Source: Fidelibacterota bacterium UBA1611 (GTDB lineage Bacteria > Fidelibacterota > Marinisomatia > Marinisomatales > UBA1611). From it: a stretch of 13,785 bases of DNA. The translations under genes were made by a program, and so were the position numbers. The stretch covers positions 1 to 13,785 of the forward strand of contig DCMX01000050.1 of assembly GCA_002321855.1 (NCBI GenBank). The letters run 5' to 3'. The notes beneath the pieces are model-generated. The model did no database searches. It was not told the DNA's origin and saw only the letters and a program-made list of their open reading frames with translations. Positions within the stretch are counted from its first letter, which is position 1. Each line of letters opens with the position of its first letter. Positions 5,691 through 13,082 of this stretch are shown piece after piece.

Positions 5691-8117
5691 ATGGCAGAAG
5701 CAATAGAATTAAATCTACCACTGAGTGAACCGAATAAAGGTTCTGTTGAACCAATAATTCAGCCGATCCTGGACCAACAAAAAAATTCAGAAAAAACTGA
5801 TATACCTAAGAATTATCATATCAGTTCTTACTATAATGATGACGATCTTGGAACAAAAGTTTTACAACAAAAATATTTGGCACCCTGGGAAACACATCCA
5901 TGGGACATGTGGGTTCGTCAATCCCAAGCATTAGCTTCAGTTGAAAAAACAAAATCACTACGTAAAAAATGGGGTGAAAAATTTCAATTCATACTTGAAA
6001 ATTTCAAATTTGTGCCTGGTGGCAGGATCATGCATGGGGCTGGAAGGGAAGATATTACCACGACCTTGAACAATTGTTATGTGGTCGGTATCAAAGATGA
6101 CTCTATTAATTCCATTTATGAAACTATTATTCATGAAGCACTAACTTATAAATATGGTGGGGGCTGCGGTCATGACCTATCCATTCTTCGTCCTGCAGGT
6201 GATAATATCAATGGAACTGGAGGTAATTCCTGCGGACCTACCGGATTCATGAATCTTTTCAGCGAGAATACCAATACCATAGCACAGCATGGACGTCGTG
6301 GCGCAAATATGCAGACCCTGAGGGTAGATCATCCAGATATTGAAGAATTTATCGAAATCAAAACCGGCGACATTAATATGGTTAAATATTCTAATGTATC
6401 CGTTCTACTTACACATAAGTTCATGGACGCAGTAACAAGTGATGAGGATTTCGATCTTCACTATGATAATAAAGTCTACAAAACCGTTAGAGCAAAAGAA
6501 CTATGGGACAAAATCATTCTTAATGCCCATAATAGTGCTGAACCAGGCTTACTTTTCTGGGATACTATGACAGATCATCATAATGCTGAGTATTGTTCAC
6601 CCTTGGTCTCAACAAATCCTTGTGCTGAACAACCCCTCCCCGATGGTGGTTGTTGTAATCTAGGCGCGGTCAATCTAGACCGATTTGTAGATCATAATAA
6701 GAACTTTTTGATTGAAGAATTCAAGGAAACAGTTACTATAGCCACACGCTTTCTTGATAATGTTATTGATTATAATATGAATAGGCACGCTCTTGAAGAG
6801 CAAAAGATGAACGCCAATAATGATCGCCGTGTTGGCTTGGGAATCTTAGGATTGGGTGATATGCTTGTGCGTATGGGAATAAAATATGATAGTGAAGATG
6901 CTTTACAGACCGTAGAGCAAATCATGTCCATATTTCGCGATACTACCTATGAAACCAGTATAGAATTATCACAGGAAAAAGGTCAGTTCCCAAATTTTAA
7001 ATGGGAAGGCTACAGTAAAAGTAAATTCATTAAAAATCTGCCAAAATCAATAAAAACAAAAATAAAAAAACATGGTATCCGTAATTGCACATTAACCACG
7101 GTTGCTCCAACTGGAAGTGGGGCGATCGTAGCAAGAGTGACTTCTGGGATTGAACCAATTTTCGCAACATCATACAAGCGCCGAGTGAAAAAGAATGATG
7201 GGTATGGAAAGAAATTTGATGAATACACTGTTTACCATCCAATTATTCAAGAACTTTTTGGGAATGATATAAGTCTACCTAATCACGTGGTCACTGCTCA
7301 TGATATAGACCCCTATTTTAGGGTAAAGATGCAGGGTGCTATTCAAAAATATATCGACTCATCCATATCATCCACAGTAAACCTATCGAAAGATATCACT
7401 GTAGATACAGTGGCTGACATTTATATGACCGCCTATAAAAATGGACTAAAAGGAATTACTGTATATCGTGAAGGCAGTCGTGAAGGTATCTTGATCTCAA
7501 ATGAGCAAGTAAATGAAGACAATAATCAAGAGGTAACTAAAACCGCACTAGGTAAAGAAGATGTTAGGGTTGAAAAACATCCCCGACATCGTCCTAATCA
7601 AACAAAAGGTGTGACCCGTCGAATCAAGACTGGCGAAGGTACACTTTATATCACTATCAATAAAGATGAAGATGGTTTGTGTGAAGTATTTACAACTATT
7701 GGAAAGGCAGGCGGAAATGCCGCGGCACAATCGGAGGCCATTAGTCGATTGATCTCGTTGGCCTTACGATCTGGTGTCAACCCTGAATCAGTTGTTCGTC
7801 AATTGAAAGGTATCTCTGGGCCCAATCCAACCTGGGAAGACGGACGCTTAATTCTTTCTACACCTGATGCTATAGGTAAGGCTTTAGATGACTACATCCG
7901 CGAAAATCAGGATCAAAGCAAGGATATGCAAGATGAAAGAAGAAACCAAAAATTACTAATCACTATGGCTACAACACCAGATGAGACCAATCAACAGAAT
8001 CAAGAGTCATTAATTCCAGACGGATTCATGCTATGTAAAAAATGTAATAATTATACTGTGTTTAATGAAGGCGGATGCCAAACCTGCCATCAGTGCGGCT
8101 GGTCAAAATGTGATTAA
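5691..8117 (+). CDS. nrdJ: Adenosylcobalamin-dependent (class II) ribonucleoside reductase
   Basis: The enzyme reduces ribonucleotides to deoxyribonucleotides for DNA synthesis in the cytoplasm, using a B12-generated thiyl radical. The 808-residue protein has the family landmarks in order: redox Cys129 (LNNC), the radical-site motif N309-P-C311-A-E313, the second redox cysteine in 'GGCCNLGAVNL' (321/322), the phosphate-binding APTGSGA (472-478) and 'TSGIEPI' (484-490). A TSCPD domain follows (about 640-735). The C-terminal zinc-ribbon/redox tail has cysteines at 782, 785, 796, 799, 802 and 807. Residues 1-50 are a loose N-terminal extension. In the TSCPD domain the usual cysteines appear replaced (E649, N676, G710, T724). 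The ATG is preceded by a purine tract (AAGGGAAAGAG). The gene stands alone, with a long upstream region and a terminator just after it. No NrdR box was convincing. Confidence 0.95.
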   Translation: MAEAIELNLPLSEPNKGSVEPIIQPILDQQKNSEKTDIPKNYHISSYYNDDDLGTKVLQQKYLAPWETHPWDMWVRQSQALASVEKTKSLRKKWGEKFQFILENFKFVPGGRIMHGAGREDITTTLNNCYVVGIKDDSINSIYETIIHEALTYKYGGGCGHDLSILRPAGDNINGTGGNSCGPTGFMNLFSENTNTIAQHGRRGANMQTLRVDHPDIEEFIEIKTGDINMVKYSNVSVLLTHKFMDAVTSDEDFDLHYDNKVYKTVRAKELWDKIILNAHNSAEPGLLFWDTMTDHHNAEYCSPLVSTNPCAEQPLPDGGCCNLGAVNLDRFVDHNKNFLIEEFKETVTIATRFLDNVIDYNMNRHALEEQKMNANNDRRVGLGILGLGDMLVRMGIKYDSEDALQTVEQIMSIFRDTTYETSIELSQEKGQFPNFKWEGYSKSKFIKNLPKSIKTKIKKHGIRNCTLTTVAPTGSGAIVARVTSGIEPIFATSYKRRVKKNDGYGKKFDEYTVYHPIIQELFGNDISLPNHVVTAHDIDPYFRVKMQGAIQKYIDSSISSTVNLSKDITVDTVADIYMTAYKNGLKGITVYREGSREGILISNEQVNEDNNQEVTKTALGKEDVRVEKHPRHRPNQTKGVTRRIKTGEGTLYITINKDEDGLCEVFTTIGKAGGNAAAQSEAISRLISLALRSGVNPESVVRQLKGISGPNPTWEDGRLILSTPDAIGKALDDYIRENQDQSKDMQDERRNQKLLITMATTPDETNQQNQESLIPDGFMLCKKCNNYTVFNEGGCQTCHQCGWSKCD

Positions 8118-8118
8118 A

Positions 8119-8145
8119 TTACATTTGCAAATGTGTTAAATGTAA
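8119..8145 (+). repeat. Two nested, mutually exclusive hairpins after nrdJ
   Basis: A perfect 14-bp palindrome ACATTTGCAAATGT (8121-8134) overlaps a second dyad, TTACATTT (8119-8126) with AAATGTAA (8138-8145). The same left arm can pair with either right arm. They begin two bases after the nrdJ stop and run into the A-run of the terminator. Confidence 0.55.
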
Positions 8146-8172
8146 AAAAACCCAGGGAACCCCGGGCTTTTT
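8144..8172. terminator. Bidirectional intrinsic terminator between nrdJ and frr
   Basis: CCCAGG (8151-8156) pairs with CCCGGG (8161-8166) around a GAAC loop, with one A/C mismatch. An A-run on the left (8144-8150) and a T-run on the right (8168-8172) allow termination of nrdJ on the plus strand and of the ribosomal/pyrimidine block on the minus strand. It is placed exactly between the two convergent stops (8117 and 8191). Confidence 0.85.
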
Positions 8173-8190
8173 ACAAAAATAAAAATAGTA

Positions 8191-8748
8191 TCAGACTTCC
8201 AGGATCTCATTCTCCTTTTGATCCTGAATTTGGTTCAGCTTTTTGATATAATCGTCAGTTAATTTCTGTATATCATTTTCCCTACGCTTGATCTCATCCT
8301 CACTGATATGTTCTTTATTACCATAATCATGAAGCTGATGGAGCACATCCCTACGAACATTACGAACAGCAACACGACCATCCTCTACCAGTTTATGTAC
8401 GAATCGGTTTAATTCTAAACGTCGTTCTTCAGATAATTGAGGAATAGGAACCAATACAGAAGTACCATTATTCCCGGGAGTAAAACCCATATTAGAACTC
8501 ATAATAGCTTTTTCAATAACAGAAATCATTGTTTTCTCATAAGGTTGTATGGTTATCAGCCTTGACTCAGGCACAGATATTATCGATAATTGGTTCAAAG
8601 GGGTCATTGTACCATAATAATCTACCGCGATAGAATTAAACATATCCGGGTTGGCACGTCCTGTTCGCACCTTGACTAACTCTCCCTGAGTATGGACAAA
8701 TGCCTGATTCATTCGATGTTCAGCATCTTGGTGAATTTCTTCTATCAT
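8191..8748 (-). CDS. frr: Ribosome recycling factor
   Basis: RRF splits the post-termination ribosome together with EF-G, releasing mRNA and tRNA in the cytoplasm. The 185-residue length is exactly typical. Family landmarks include VRTGRANPDMF (27-37), 'VDYYGTMTPLNQLSIISVPE' (42-61), 'TPGNNGTSVLVPIPQLSEERR' region (about 94-114) and the VRNVRRD helix with its conserved arginine (about 127-133). The start ATG at 8748 directly follows the pyrH stop (TAA then ATG, no gap), which suggests translational coupling. It is the last gene of the minus-strand block, and the bidirectional terminator is 19 bp beyond its stop. The order pyrH-frr is widely conserved in bacteria. Confidence 0.97.
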   Translation of the reverse strand: MIEEIHQDAEHRMNQAFVHTQGELVKVRTGRANPDMFNSIAVDYYGTMTPLNQLSIISVPESRLITIQPYEKTMISVIEKAIMSSNMGFTPGNNGTSVLVPIPQLSEERRLELNRFVHKLVEDGRVAVRNVRRDVLHQLHDYGNKEHISEDEIKRRENDIQKLTDDYIKKLNQIQDQKENEILEV

Positions 8749-9465
8749 TTATCCATACACTGTAGTACCTATTTTACTGTCTAACAAAACATCTATCAAG
8801 TCTCCTGGATTATTGATATTAAATACTCTTATAGGCAGATTATTTTCCTTACATAGGGTGATTGCGGTCAAATCCATGACACGAATATCATCCTGGATCA
8901 CCTTTGAAAAGGTAATGGAATCATACCTTGTTGCATCAGGATGCACCATAGGGTCTTTATTATATACACCATTTACTTTTGTGCCTTTGAGAACAACTTC
9001 CGCTCCAAGTTCAGTTGCCCGAAGTGCAGCAGCAGAATCGGTCGTAAAAAATGGATTCCCCGTTCCTCCAGCGACAATAATTATACGATTTTTTTCCAAG
9101 TGTCGAATAGCTCTCCGACGAATATAAGGCTCAGCAATCTGGTCAACACTGATAGCCGATAAGGTTCTTGTCTCACAGCCTTCTTTTTCCAACGCATCCT
9201 GAACAGCGATAGCATTCATAATGGTCGCGAGCATCCCAAGATAATCACCAGTGACCCGATCCATTCCTTTTCCGGCAGCTTGAATACCTCGAAAAATGTT
9301 TCCGGCACCAATAATAAGCCCAATATCAATTTTAAGCTCCTTGACAGCCGCTATCTGTTTGGCCAGGTATTTCGCTTTTTTAGGGTCAATACCAAAACCC
9401 TTCTCACCAGCTAGAACTTCTCCACTAAGTTTAAGAAGTACACGGCTATACAGCGGTTTAGGCAT
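8749..9465 (-). CDS. pyrH: Uridylate (UMP) kinase
   Basis: PyrH phosphorylates UMP to UDP with ATP, the step after de novo UMP synthesis; bacterial forms are hexameric and controlled by GTP and UTP. The 238-residue protein has the amino-acid-kinase fold signatures: LKLSGE (11-16), 'IGAGNIFRG' (52-60), 'DYLGMLATIMNAIAVQD' (74-90), 'GGTGNPFFTTDSAAALRA' (133-150) and 'KVNGVYNKDP' (163-172). Gaps to its neighbours are 15 bp (tsf) and 0 bp (frr). No Shine-Dalgarno stands out before the ATG at 9465. Its presence in the same block as pyrB and pyrC places three pyrimidine-pathway genes on one strand within 5 kb. Confidence 0.97.
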   Translation of the reverse strand: MPKPLYSRVLLKLSGEVLAGEKGFGIDPKKAKYLAKQIAAVKELKIDIGLIIGAGNIFRGIQAAGKGMDRVTGDYLGMLATIMNAIAVQDALEKEGCETRTLSAISVDQIAEPYIRRRAIRHLEKNRIIIVAGGTGNPFFTTDSAAALRATELGAEVVLKGTKVNGVYNKDPMVHPDATRYDSITFSKVIQDDIRVMDLTAITLCKENNLPIRVFNINNPGDLIDVLLDSKIGTTVYG

Positions 9466-9480
9466 ATTTATGGACAGAAA

Positions 9481-10098
9481 TTATAATTGCCCATTGTTAG
9501 AATTTATTTCTCCGATAGCAAAACGAATATACCGACTGATACTGATATTTTCCCCGAGCGTAGCAATAGATTCAGTAACCAGGTCTTGGACTCTTTTATC
9601 AGGATCTTTTATAAAAACCTGTTCCATCAAACAGTTTTCCTGGTAGAATTTATTTAGCCTACCATTTACCATCTTTTCAATGATATCATCAGGTTTCCCT
9701 GATGATTTTGCCTGTTCAATATATATATCTTTTTCCCGCTTTAATATCGATTCAGATACATATTCTCTATCTATAGCTAATGGATTTGTAGCAGCTATTT
9801 GCATGGATAGGTTATGCGCCAAATCAGAAAACCCTTCAGTCTTGGCAACAAAATCAGTTTCACAATTGATCTCTAATAAAACACCTAATCGACCACCTGC
9901 ATGTATATATGAATGCACAAGCCCATCTTTTGTCTCTCGGATCCCCTTCTTTTCTGCTTTGGCAATCCCAGATTTTCTTAAATGGTCAACTGCTTTTTCG
10001 AAATCACCTTCTGATTCTACTAGAGCCTTTTTACAATCCATCATTCCGGCACTAGTTTTGTCACGCAATTTTTTAACGAGCTTGGCATCAATACTCAT
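9481..10098 (-). CDS. tsf: Elongation factor Ts (short form)
   Basis: EF-Ts exchanges GDP for GTP on EF-Tu during translation elongation. The N-terminal UBA-like domain is clear (MSIDAKLVKKLRDKTSAGMM, then DCKKAL). It is followed by the EF-Tu-contacting motif around TDFV (81-84, within NCETDFVAKTEGF) and the closing 'ENCLMEQVFIKD' segment (154-165). At 205 residues it is shorter than the approximately 280-residue E. coli type and resembles short forms such as that of Thermus, with one core subdomain reduced. An ATG three codons upstream (10107) would overlap the rpsB stop as ATGA. I prefer 10098 because family members usually begin directly with M-[AS]-I-[ST]-A. The purine-rich end of rpsB (GAGGAAGAA) can act as Shine-Dalgarno. 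Confidence 0.95.
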   Translation of the reverse strand: MSIDAKLVKKLRDKTSAGMMDCKKALVESEGDFEKAVDHLRKSGIAKAEKKGIRETKDGLVHSYIHAGGRLGVLLEINCETDFVAKTEGFSDLAHNLSMQIAATNPLAIDREYVSESILKREKDIYIEQAKSSGKPDDIIEKMVNGRLNKFYQENCLMEQVFIKDPDKRVQDLVTESIATLGENISISRYIRFAIGEINSNNGQL

Positions 10099-10103
10099 GA
10101 CAA

Positions 10104-10880
10104 TCATTCTTCCTCTTCTGAAGCTTGTACACTCCCTGTATCAACTGCTTCTTTTGCATCATCCGATGGTGCACCATCAACATCAGGCTTATCTTTTTCA
10201 AAGCCCTTCACCTGATTAATGATATCGGAAAAAGAAGACATTATAAGCTGGATCGTACGAATCGAATCATCATTCGCTGGGATAGGATAATCAATAATCA
10301 AAGGGTCCGTATTTGTATCTACAATCGCCACCACTGGGATGTCCAAGCTTTTGGCTTCCTTGATAGCTGTTTCCTCATAATTGGCATCCACGACAATGAC
10401 CGCATCAGGAAGCCGTCTCATATCTTTGATACCACGATGTTGATCAGCTAATTTGATCCGTTCACGGTTCAGCATCTGTGTCTCTTTCTTAGTAATGGTA
10501 CTATTGTAAAGACTCGACCCCTCTTTCTCAAGCAGCTTTAACCGTTTAATACTCTTTTTTATAGTGGAAAAATTTGTCAGTGTTCCCCCCAACCAGCGCT
10601 CCACAATATAAAACATTCTGCAGCGGTCTGCTTCCTCTTGTACTATATCACGGGCCTGCTTTTTTGTGCCAACAAAAAGAATCTCACCATTCTTTGTAAC
10701 TACATCTTTAATAAAATTAATGGCCTTATTCATAGCATTAACAGTTTCTTGCAAGTTTATAATATGTACACCATTTTTCTCCATTAAGATATAAGGCTTA
10801 TAATTAGGGTGCCATTTCCTAGTTACATGACCAAAATGTGCTCCTGTTCCTATCAAATCTTCAAATTTCACATCAGCCAT
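10104..10880 (-). CDS. rpsB: 30S ribosomal protein S2
   Basis: S2 binds the head-body junction of the small ribosomal subunit and is needed for S1 recruitment and initiation. The 258-residue protein has TGAHFGH near 12-18, KWHPNYKPYI near 22-31, 'HIINLQET' near 39-46, 'ILFVGTKKQARDIV' near 67-80 and 'RWLGGTLTNF' near 94-103. It ends in an acidic tail (SVQASEEEE) of the kind often seen in this phylum-level group. The ATG at 10880 comes 6 bp after the rpsI stop, with AAAAGG nine bases upstream as Shine-Dalgarno, overlapping the end of rpsI. Linkage to tsf is the usual rpsB-tsf pair. Because there is almost no gap before rpsB, there is no room for the separate S2 leader RNA known from other bacteria. 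Confidence 0.97.
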   Translation of the reverse strand: MADVKFEDLIGTGAHFGHVTRKWHPNYKPYILMEKNGVHIINLQETVNAMNKAINFIKDVVTKNGEILFVGTKKQARDIVQEEADRCRMFYIVERWLGGTLTNFSTIKKSIKRLKLLEKEGSSLYNSTITKKETQMLNRERIKLADQHRGIKDMRRLPDAVIVVDANYEETAIKEAKSLDIPVVAIVDTNTDPLIIDYPIPANDDSIRTIQLIMSSFSDIINQVKGFEKDKPDVDGAPSDDAKEAVDTGSVQASEEEE

Positions 10881-10886
10881 TTTATT

Positions 10887-11285
10887 CTACCTTTTTGAGA
10901 ACTGGAATTTCTTACGTGCCCCTGGCTGACCAGGCTTTTTTCGCTCCACTCTACGGGAATCACGAGTAAGGAAGCCTTTTGATTTTAGAATAGCTCGATA
11001 AGTTGAATTTACATTCAGAAGTGCTCTAGAGATTCCAAGGCGAATCGCTCCAGCCTGCCCAGTTAATCCTCCTCCAGAAACATTGACCTTTATATCATAA
11101 TCGTTTTCAGCATCCACAGCAACCAAAGGTTGTTTTATAATCGTGGATAGAGTAGGTCGACAGACATAATCCTGGAATGGTCTTCCATTAATTGAGATTC
11201 CACCTTTACCAGAAGCAATAATACAAACACGTGCCGTGGAACTTTTACGTCTACCGATACCATTATAAACTACTTTCTCAGCCAA
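10887..11285 (-). CDS. rpsI: 30S ribosomal protein S9, TTG start
   Basis: S9 sits in the head of the 30S subunit, and its C-terminal tail reaches the P-site tRNA. The family pattern is plain: 'YNGIGRRKSSTARV' at the N-terminus, 'NGRPFQDY', GGGLTGQAGAIRLGISRAL in the middle, 'FLTRDSRRVERKKPGQPGARKK' region, and the invariant SKR at the end. I place the start at TTG (11285-11283). The protein then begins MAEKVVYNG, as expected for S9, with 132 residues, and a GGAG Shine-Dalgarno lies 7 bases upstream. The next in-frame ATG, at 11342, would add 19 unlike residues and overlap rplM by 56 bp. The TTG is one base after the rplM stop, which fits coupled translation of rplM and rpsI. Confidence 0.95.
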   Translation of the reverse strand: MAEKVVYNGIGRRKSSTARVCIIASGKGGISINGRPFQDYVCRPTLSTIIKQPLVAVDAENDYDIKVNVSGGGLTGQAGAIRLGISRALLNVNSTYRAILKSKGFLTRDSRRVERKKPGQPGARKKFQFSKR

Positions 11286-11286
11286 A

Positions 11287-11715
11287 TTAAATCTCCAATA
11301 CTTGCGGGTCTTGAGCAATATGGGGATGGTCCATACCCGCATAAACTTTCAGGTGCTTCATTATTCTAGCACCCAATCTGTTATGAGGAATCATTCCTTT
11401 TACTGCATTCTCTATAATTCGTTCAGGCTTTGTTCGGCGCAAATGAGATAAATTAACTTCCTTCCCTCCCCCGGGATATCCAGTATGTCTAAAATATATC
11501 TTATCGGATTCCTTCTTTCCTGTGACTCTAACCTTTTCTGCATTAACAACTACAACACAATCACCCATATCCATATGAGGAGAAAAATTAACTTTATGTT
11601 TTCCTCTTAGGATCTGGGCTATTTTACTGGCAAGGCGGCCTAAAGTTTGATTCTTGGCATCGGCAATCCACCAGTTCTTTTCAATCTCAGATACTTTTAT
11701 TGATTTTGTCTTCAT
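11287..11715 (-). CDS. rplM: 50S ribosomal protein L13
   Basis: L13 is an early-assembling 23S-rRNA-binding protein of the large subunit. The 142-residue length is standard. Landmarks are 'WWIADAKNQTLGRLASKIA' near 15-33, 'LRGKHKVNFSPHMDMGD' near 36-52, 'VVVVNAEKVRVTGKK' near 54-68, 'YFRHTGYPGG' near 74-83, and 'ENAVKGMIPHNRLGARIMKHLKVY' region near 102-125. It follows pyrC by 77 bp with a candidate promoter in the gap, so it may open its own transcription unit rplM-rpsI-rpsB-tsf-pyrH-frr. There is no clear Shine-Dalgarno before the ATG at 11715. The rplM-rpsI pair is nearly universal in bacteria. Confidence 0.97.
   Translation of the reverse strand: MKTKSIKVSEIEKNWWIADAKNQTLGRLASKIAQILRGKHKVNFSPHMDMGDCVVVVNAEKVRVTGKKESDKIYFRHTGYPGGGKEVNLSHLRRTKPERIIENAVKGMIPHNRLGARIMKHLKVYAGMDHPHIAQDPQVLEI
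11293..11296 (-). promoter_or_regulatory. Shine-Dalgarno GGAG deciding the rpsI TTG start
   Basis: Minus-strand GGAG lies inside the last codons of rplM, with 7 nt of spacing to the TTG at 11285. It is one of the few good Shine-Dalgarno sequences in the window and supports the non-ATG start. Confidence 0.65.
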
Positions 11716-11737
11716 AATAAAACGAATACAGCCTTGG

Positions 11738-11766
11738 AAATTAGAATTTCTTTAAAAAAGAGCCAA
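11738..11766 (-). promoter_or_regulatory. Candidate promoter for the rplM-frr block, overlapping a small dyad
   Basis: On the minus strand TTGGCT (11766-11761) and TAATTT (11743-11738) are 17 bp apart, in the only sizeable gap of the block. The -10 overlaps an inverted repeat GAAATT-AG-AATTTC (11737-11750). A transcript would begin near 11731, about 15 nt before the rplM ATG. By eye only; the -10 matches consensus weakly. Confidence 0.35.
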
Positions 11767-11792
11767 TATTTATTCAGCAATTTATTTATTTA

Positions 11793-13082
11793 TTATTCTT
11801 GGGTCCATTGCCCTTTTGAAATTGCAAGTTTGACTCTGCCAGAAAGGGTTTTCCCATAAAAGGGTGAATTGATGGAGCGGGATTGTACATGCATTGGTTC
11901 AAATGTCCAAGATTCATTCGGATCAAAGATCACTAATTCTGCACTAACACCTGGTTTTAATAAGTCGGAGTTAAACCCCATGATATTTCTAGGGTTCACT
12001 GTCATCATTCTCACAAGCGTTATAAGGTCGCATCCGGCATCATCTACCAAAATCTTTTTCACCACTCCAAAACAGGATTCCAAACCTATCATACCAAAAG
12101 AAGCCAGGTCAAATGTTGTTTCTTTATCCTGGATAGTATGGGGAGCATGATCGGTCACAATACAGTCAATGGTTCCATCTTTCATGGCTTTTATCAATGC
12201 TTGACGGTCATTCTCGGATCGTATGGGGGGTGCTACCTTCAGATTTGTATTAAATGATGATAGATCTTCATGATTAAAATAAAGATGGTGTGGTGTGACC
12301 TCAGCTGTTACTCTATCATTATTGGTTTTCATCTGTTTAATATGGCCTACCGAAGCAATAGTACTGATATGAGGTACATGTATTTTTGCTCCTGTCAATG
12401 CTGACAGCTCTAGGTCCCTATGAACCATAATTGATTCTGCTTCCGCAGGGTTTCCCGCAAGGCCTAGACGAGTAGAGACATTACCCTCATTCATTAGGCC
12501 ACCCGCGCGCAAACATTCATCCTCAGCATGATTGATTATTGGAACATTCAGCATGTTAGCATATTCTAAGGCCCGGCGCATGACTGACCCATCCTGTATA
12601 GGTAGACCATCATCACTAAATGCCACTGCACCCATCTCCTTCATGAGCCCCATTTCAGTCAAGTCTTTTCCCTTTTGACCTTTACTTACCGCACCTATAG
12701 GATGTATGTGAACCGGGCATGATGATGATCTTTCTTGGATAAAATTCATAGCTTCTGGTGTATCCAATGGCGGGTCAGTATTAGGCATAACACAAACGCG
12801 GGTAAACCCTCCTGCCATGGCTGCCATAGAACCGGTTTGAAGGGTTTCCTTATCTTCTCTTCCTGGTTCACGGAAATGAACATGTAAATCGCAAAACCCA
12901 TGAGTAATCACCAAATCTTTACAATCATATACTATTGCATCATCAGGTGTGTTAATTCTGCCAATATCAACAATTTCTCCGTTAATGACCAGTAAGTCTC
13001 CGGGTTTTTTGGTTTTCTGGATCGGGTCAAGTATATCACCCTTTTGAAAAAGTACTTTTTGAGGTATTCTGCTAACCTTCAT
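11793..13082 (-). CDS. pyrC: Dihydroorotase (class I type)
   Basis: PyrC closes carbamoyl-aspartate to dihydroorotate, the third step of de novo pyrimidine synthesis. The 429-residue amidohydrolase keeps all expected metal and substrate residues: H67 and H69 in DLHVHFREPG, with R71 for substrate; N101 in MPNTDP; the Asp pair 157/158 in FSDDG, which serves as bridging ligand in Aquifex/Bacillus-type enzymes in place of carbamyl-lysine; H185 in INHAED; H238 in PHIST; and catalytic D311 in TDHAPH. Length and motifs point to the class I enzyme rather than the shorter E. coli class II. The start codon overlaps the pyrB stop (ATGA), which suggests coupled translation. In several bacteria this class forms a complex with PyrB; whether it does so here is inference. 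Confidence 0.95.
   Translation of the reverse strand: MKVSRIPQKVLFQKGDILDPIQKTKKPGDLLVINGEIVDIGRINTPDDAIVYDCKDLVITHGFCDLHVHFREPGREDKETLQTGSMAAMAGGFTRVCVMPNTDPPLDTPEAMNFIQERSSSCPVHIHPIGAVSKGQKGKDLTEMGLMKEMGAVAFSDDGLPIQDGSVMRRALEYANMLNVPIINHAEDECLRAGGLMNEGNVSTRLGLAGNPAEAESIMVHRDLELSALTGAKIHVPHISTIASVGHIKQMKTNNDRVTAEVTPHHLYFNHEDLSSFNTNLKVAPPIRSENDRQALIKAMKDGTIDCIVTDHAPHTIQDKETTFDLASFGMIGLESCFGVVKKILVDDAGCDLITLVRMMTVNPRNIMGFNSDLLKPGVSAELVIFDPNESWTFEPMHVQSRSINSPFYGKTLSGRVKLAISKGQWTQE

Noticed and set aside
8813..9646. Plus-strand frames opposite pyrH and tsf (104, 73 and 116 codons)
   Set aside because: All are antisense to confidently identified genes.
9680..10219. 179-codon plus-strand open frame opposite tsf and rpsB
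   Set aside because: It is wholly antisense to two certain genes, has no recognisable domain, and its composition is that of a reverse-frame shadow.
11716..11792. Structured L13 leader RNA before rplM
   Set aside because: Only a 6-bp dyad is visible; the gap is AT-rich and shows no stable or recognisable leader fold.
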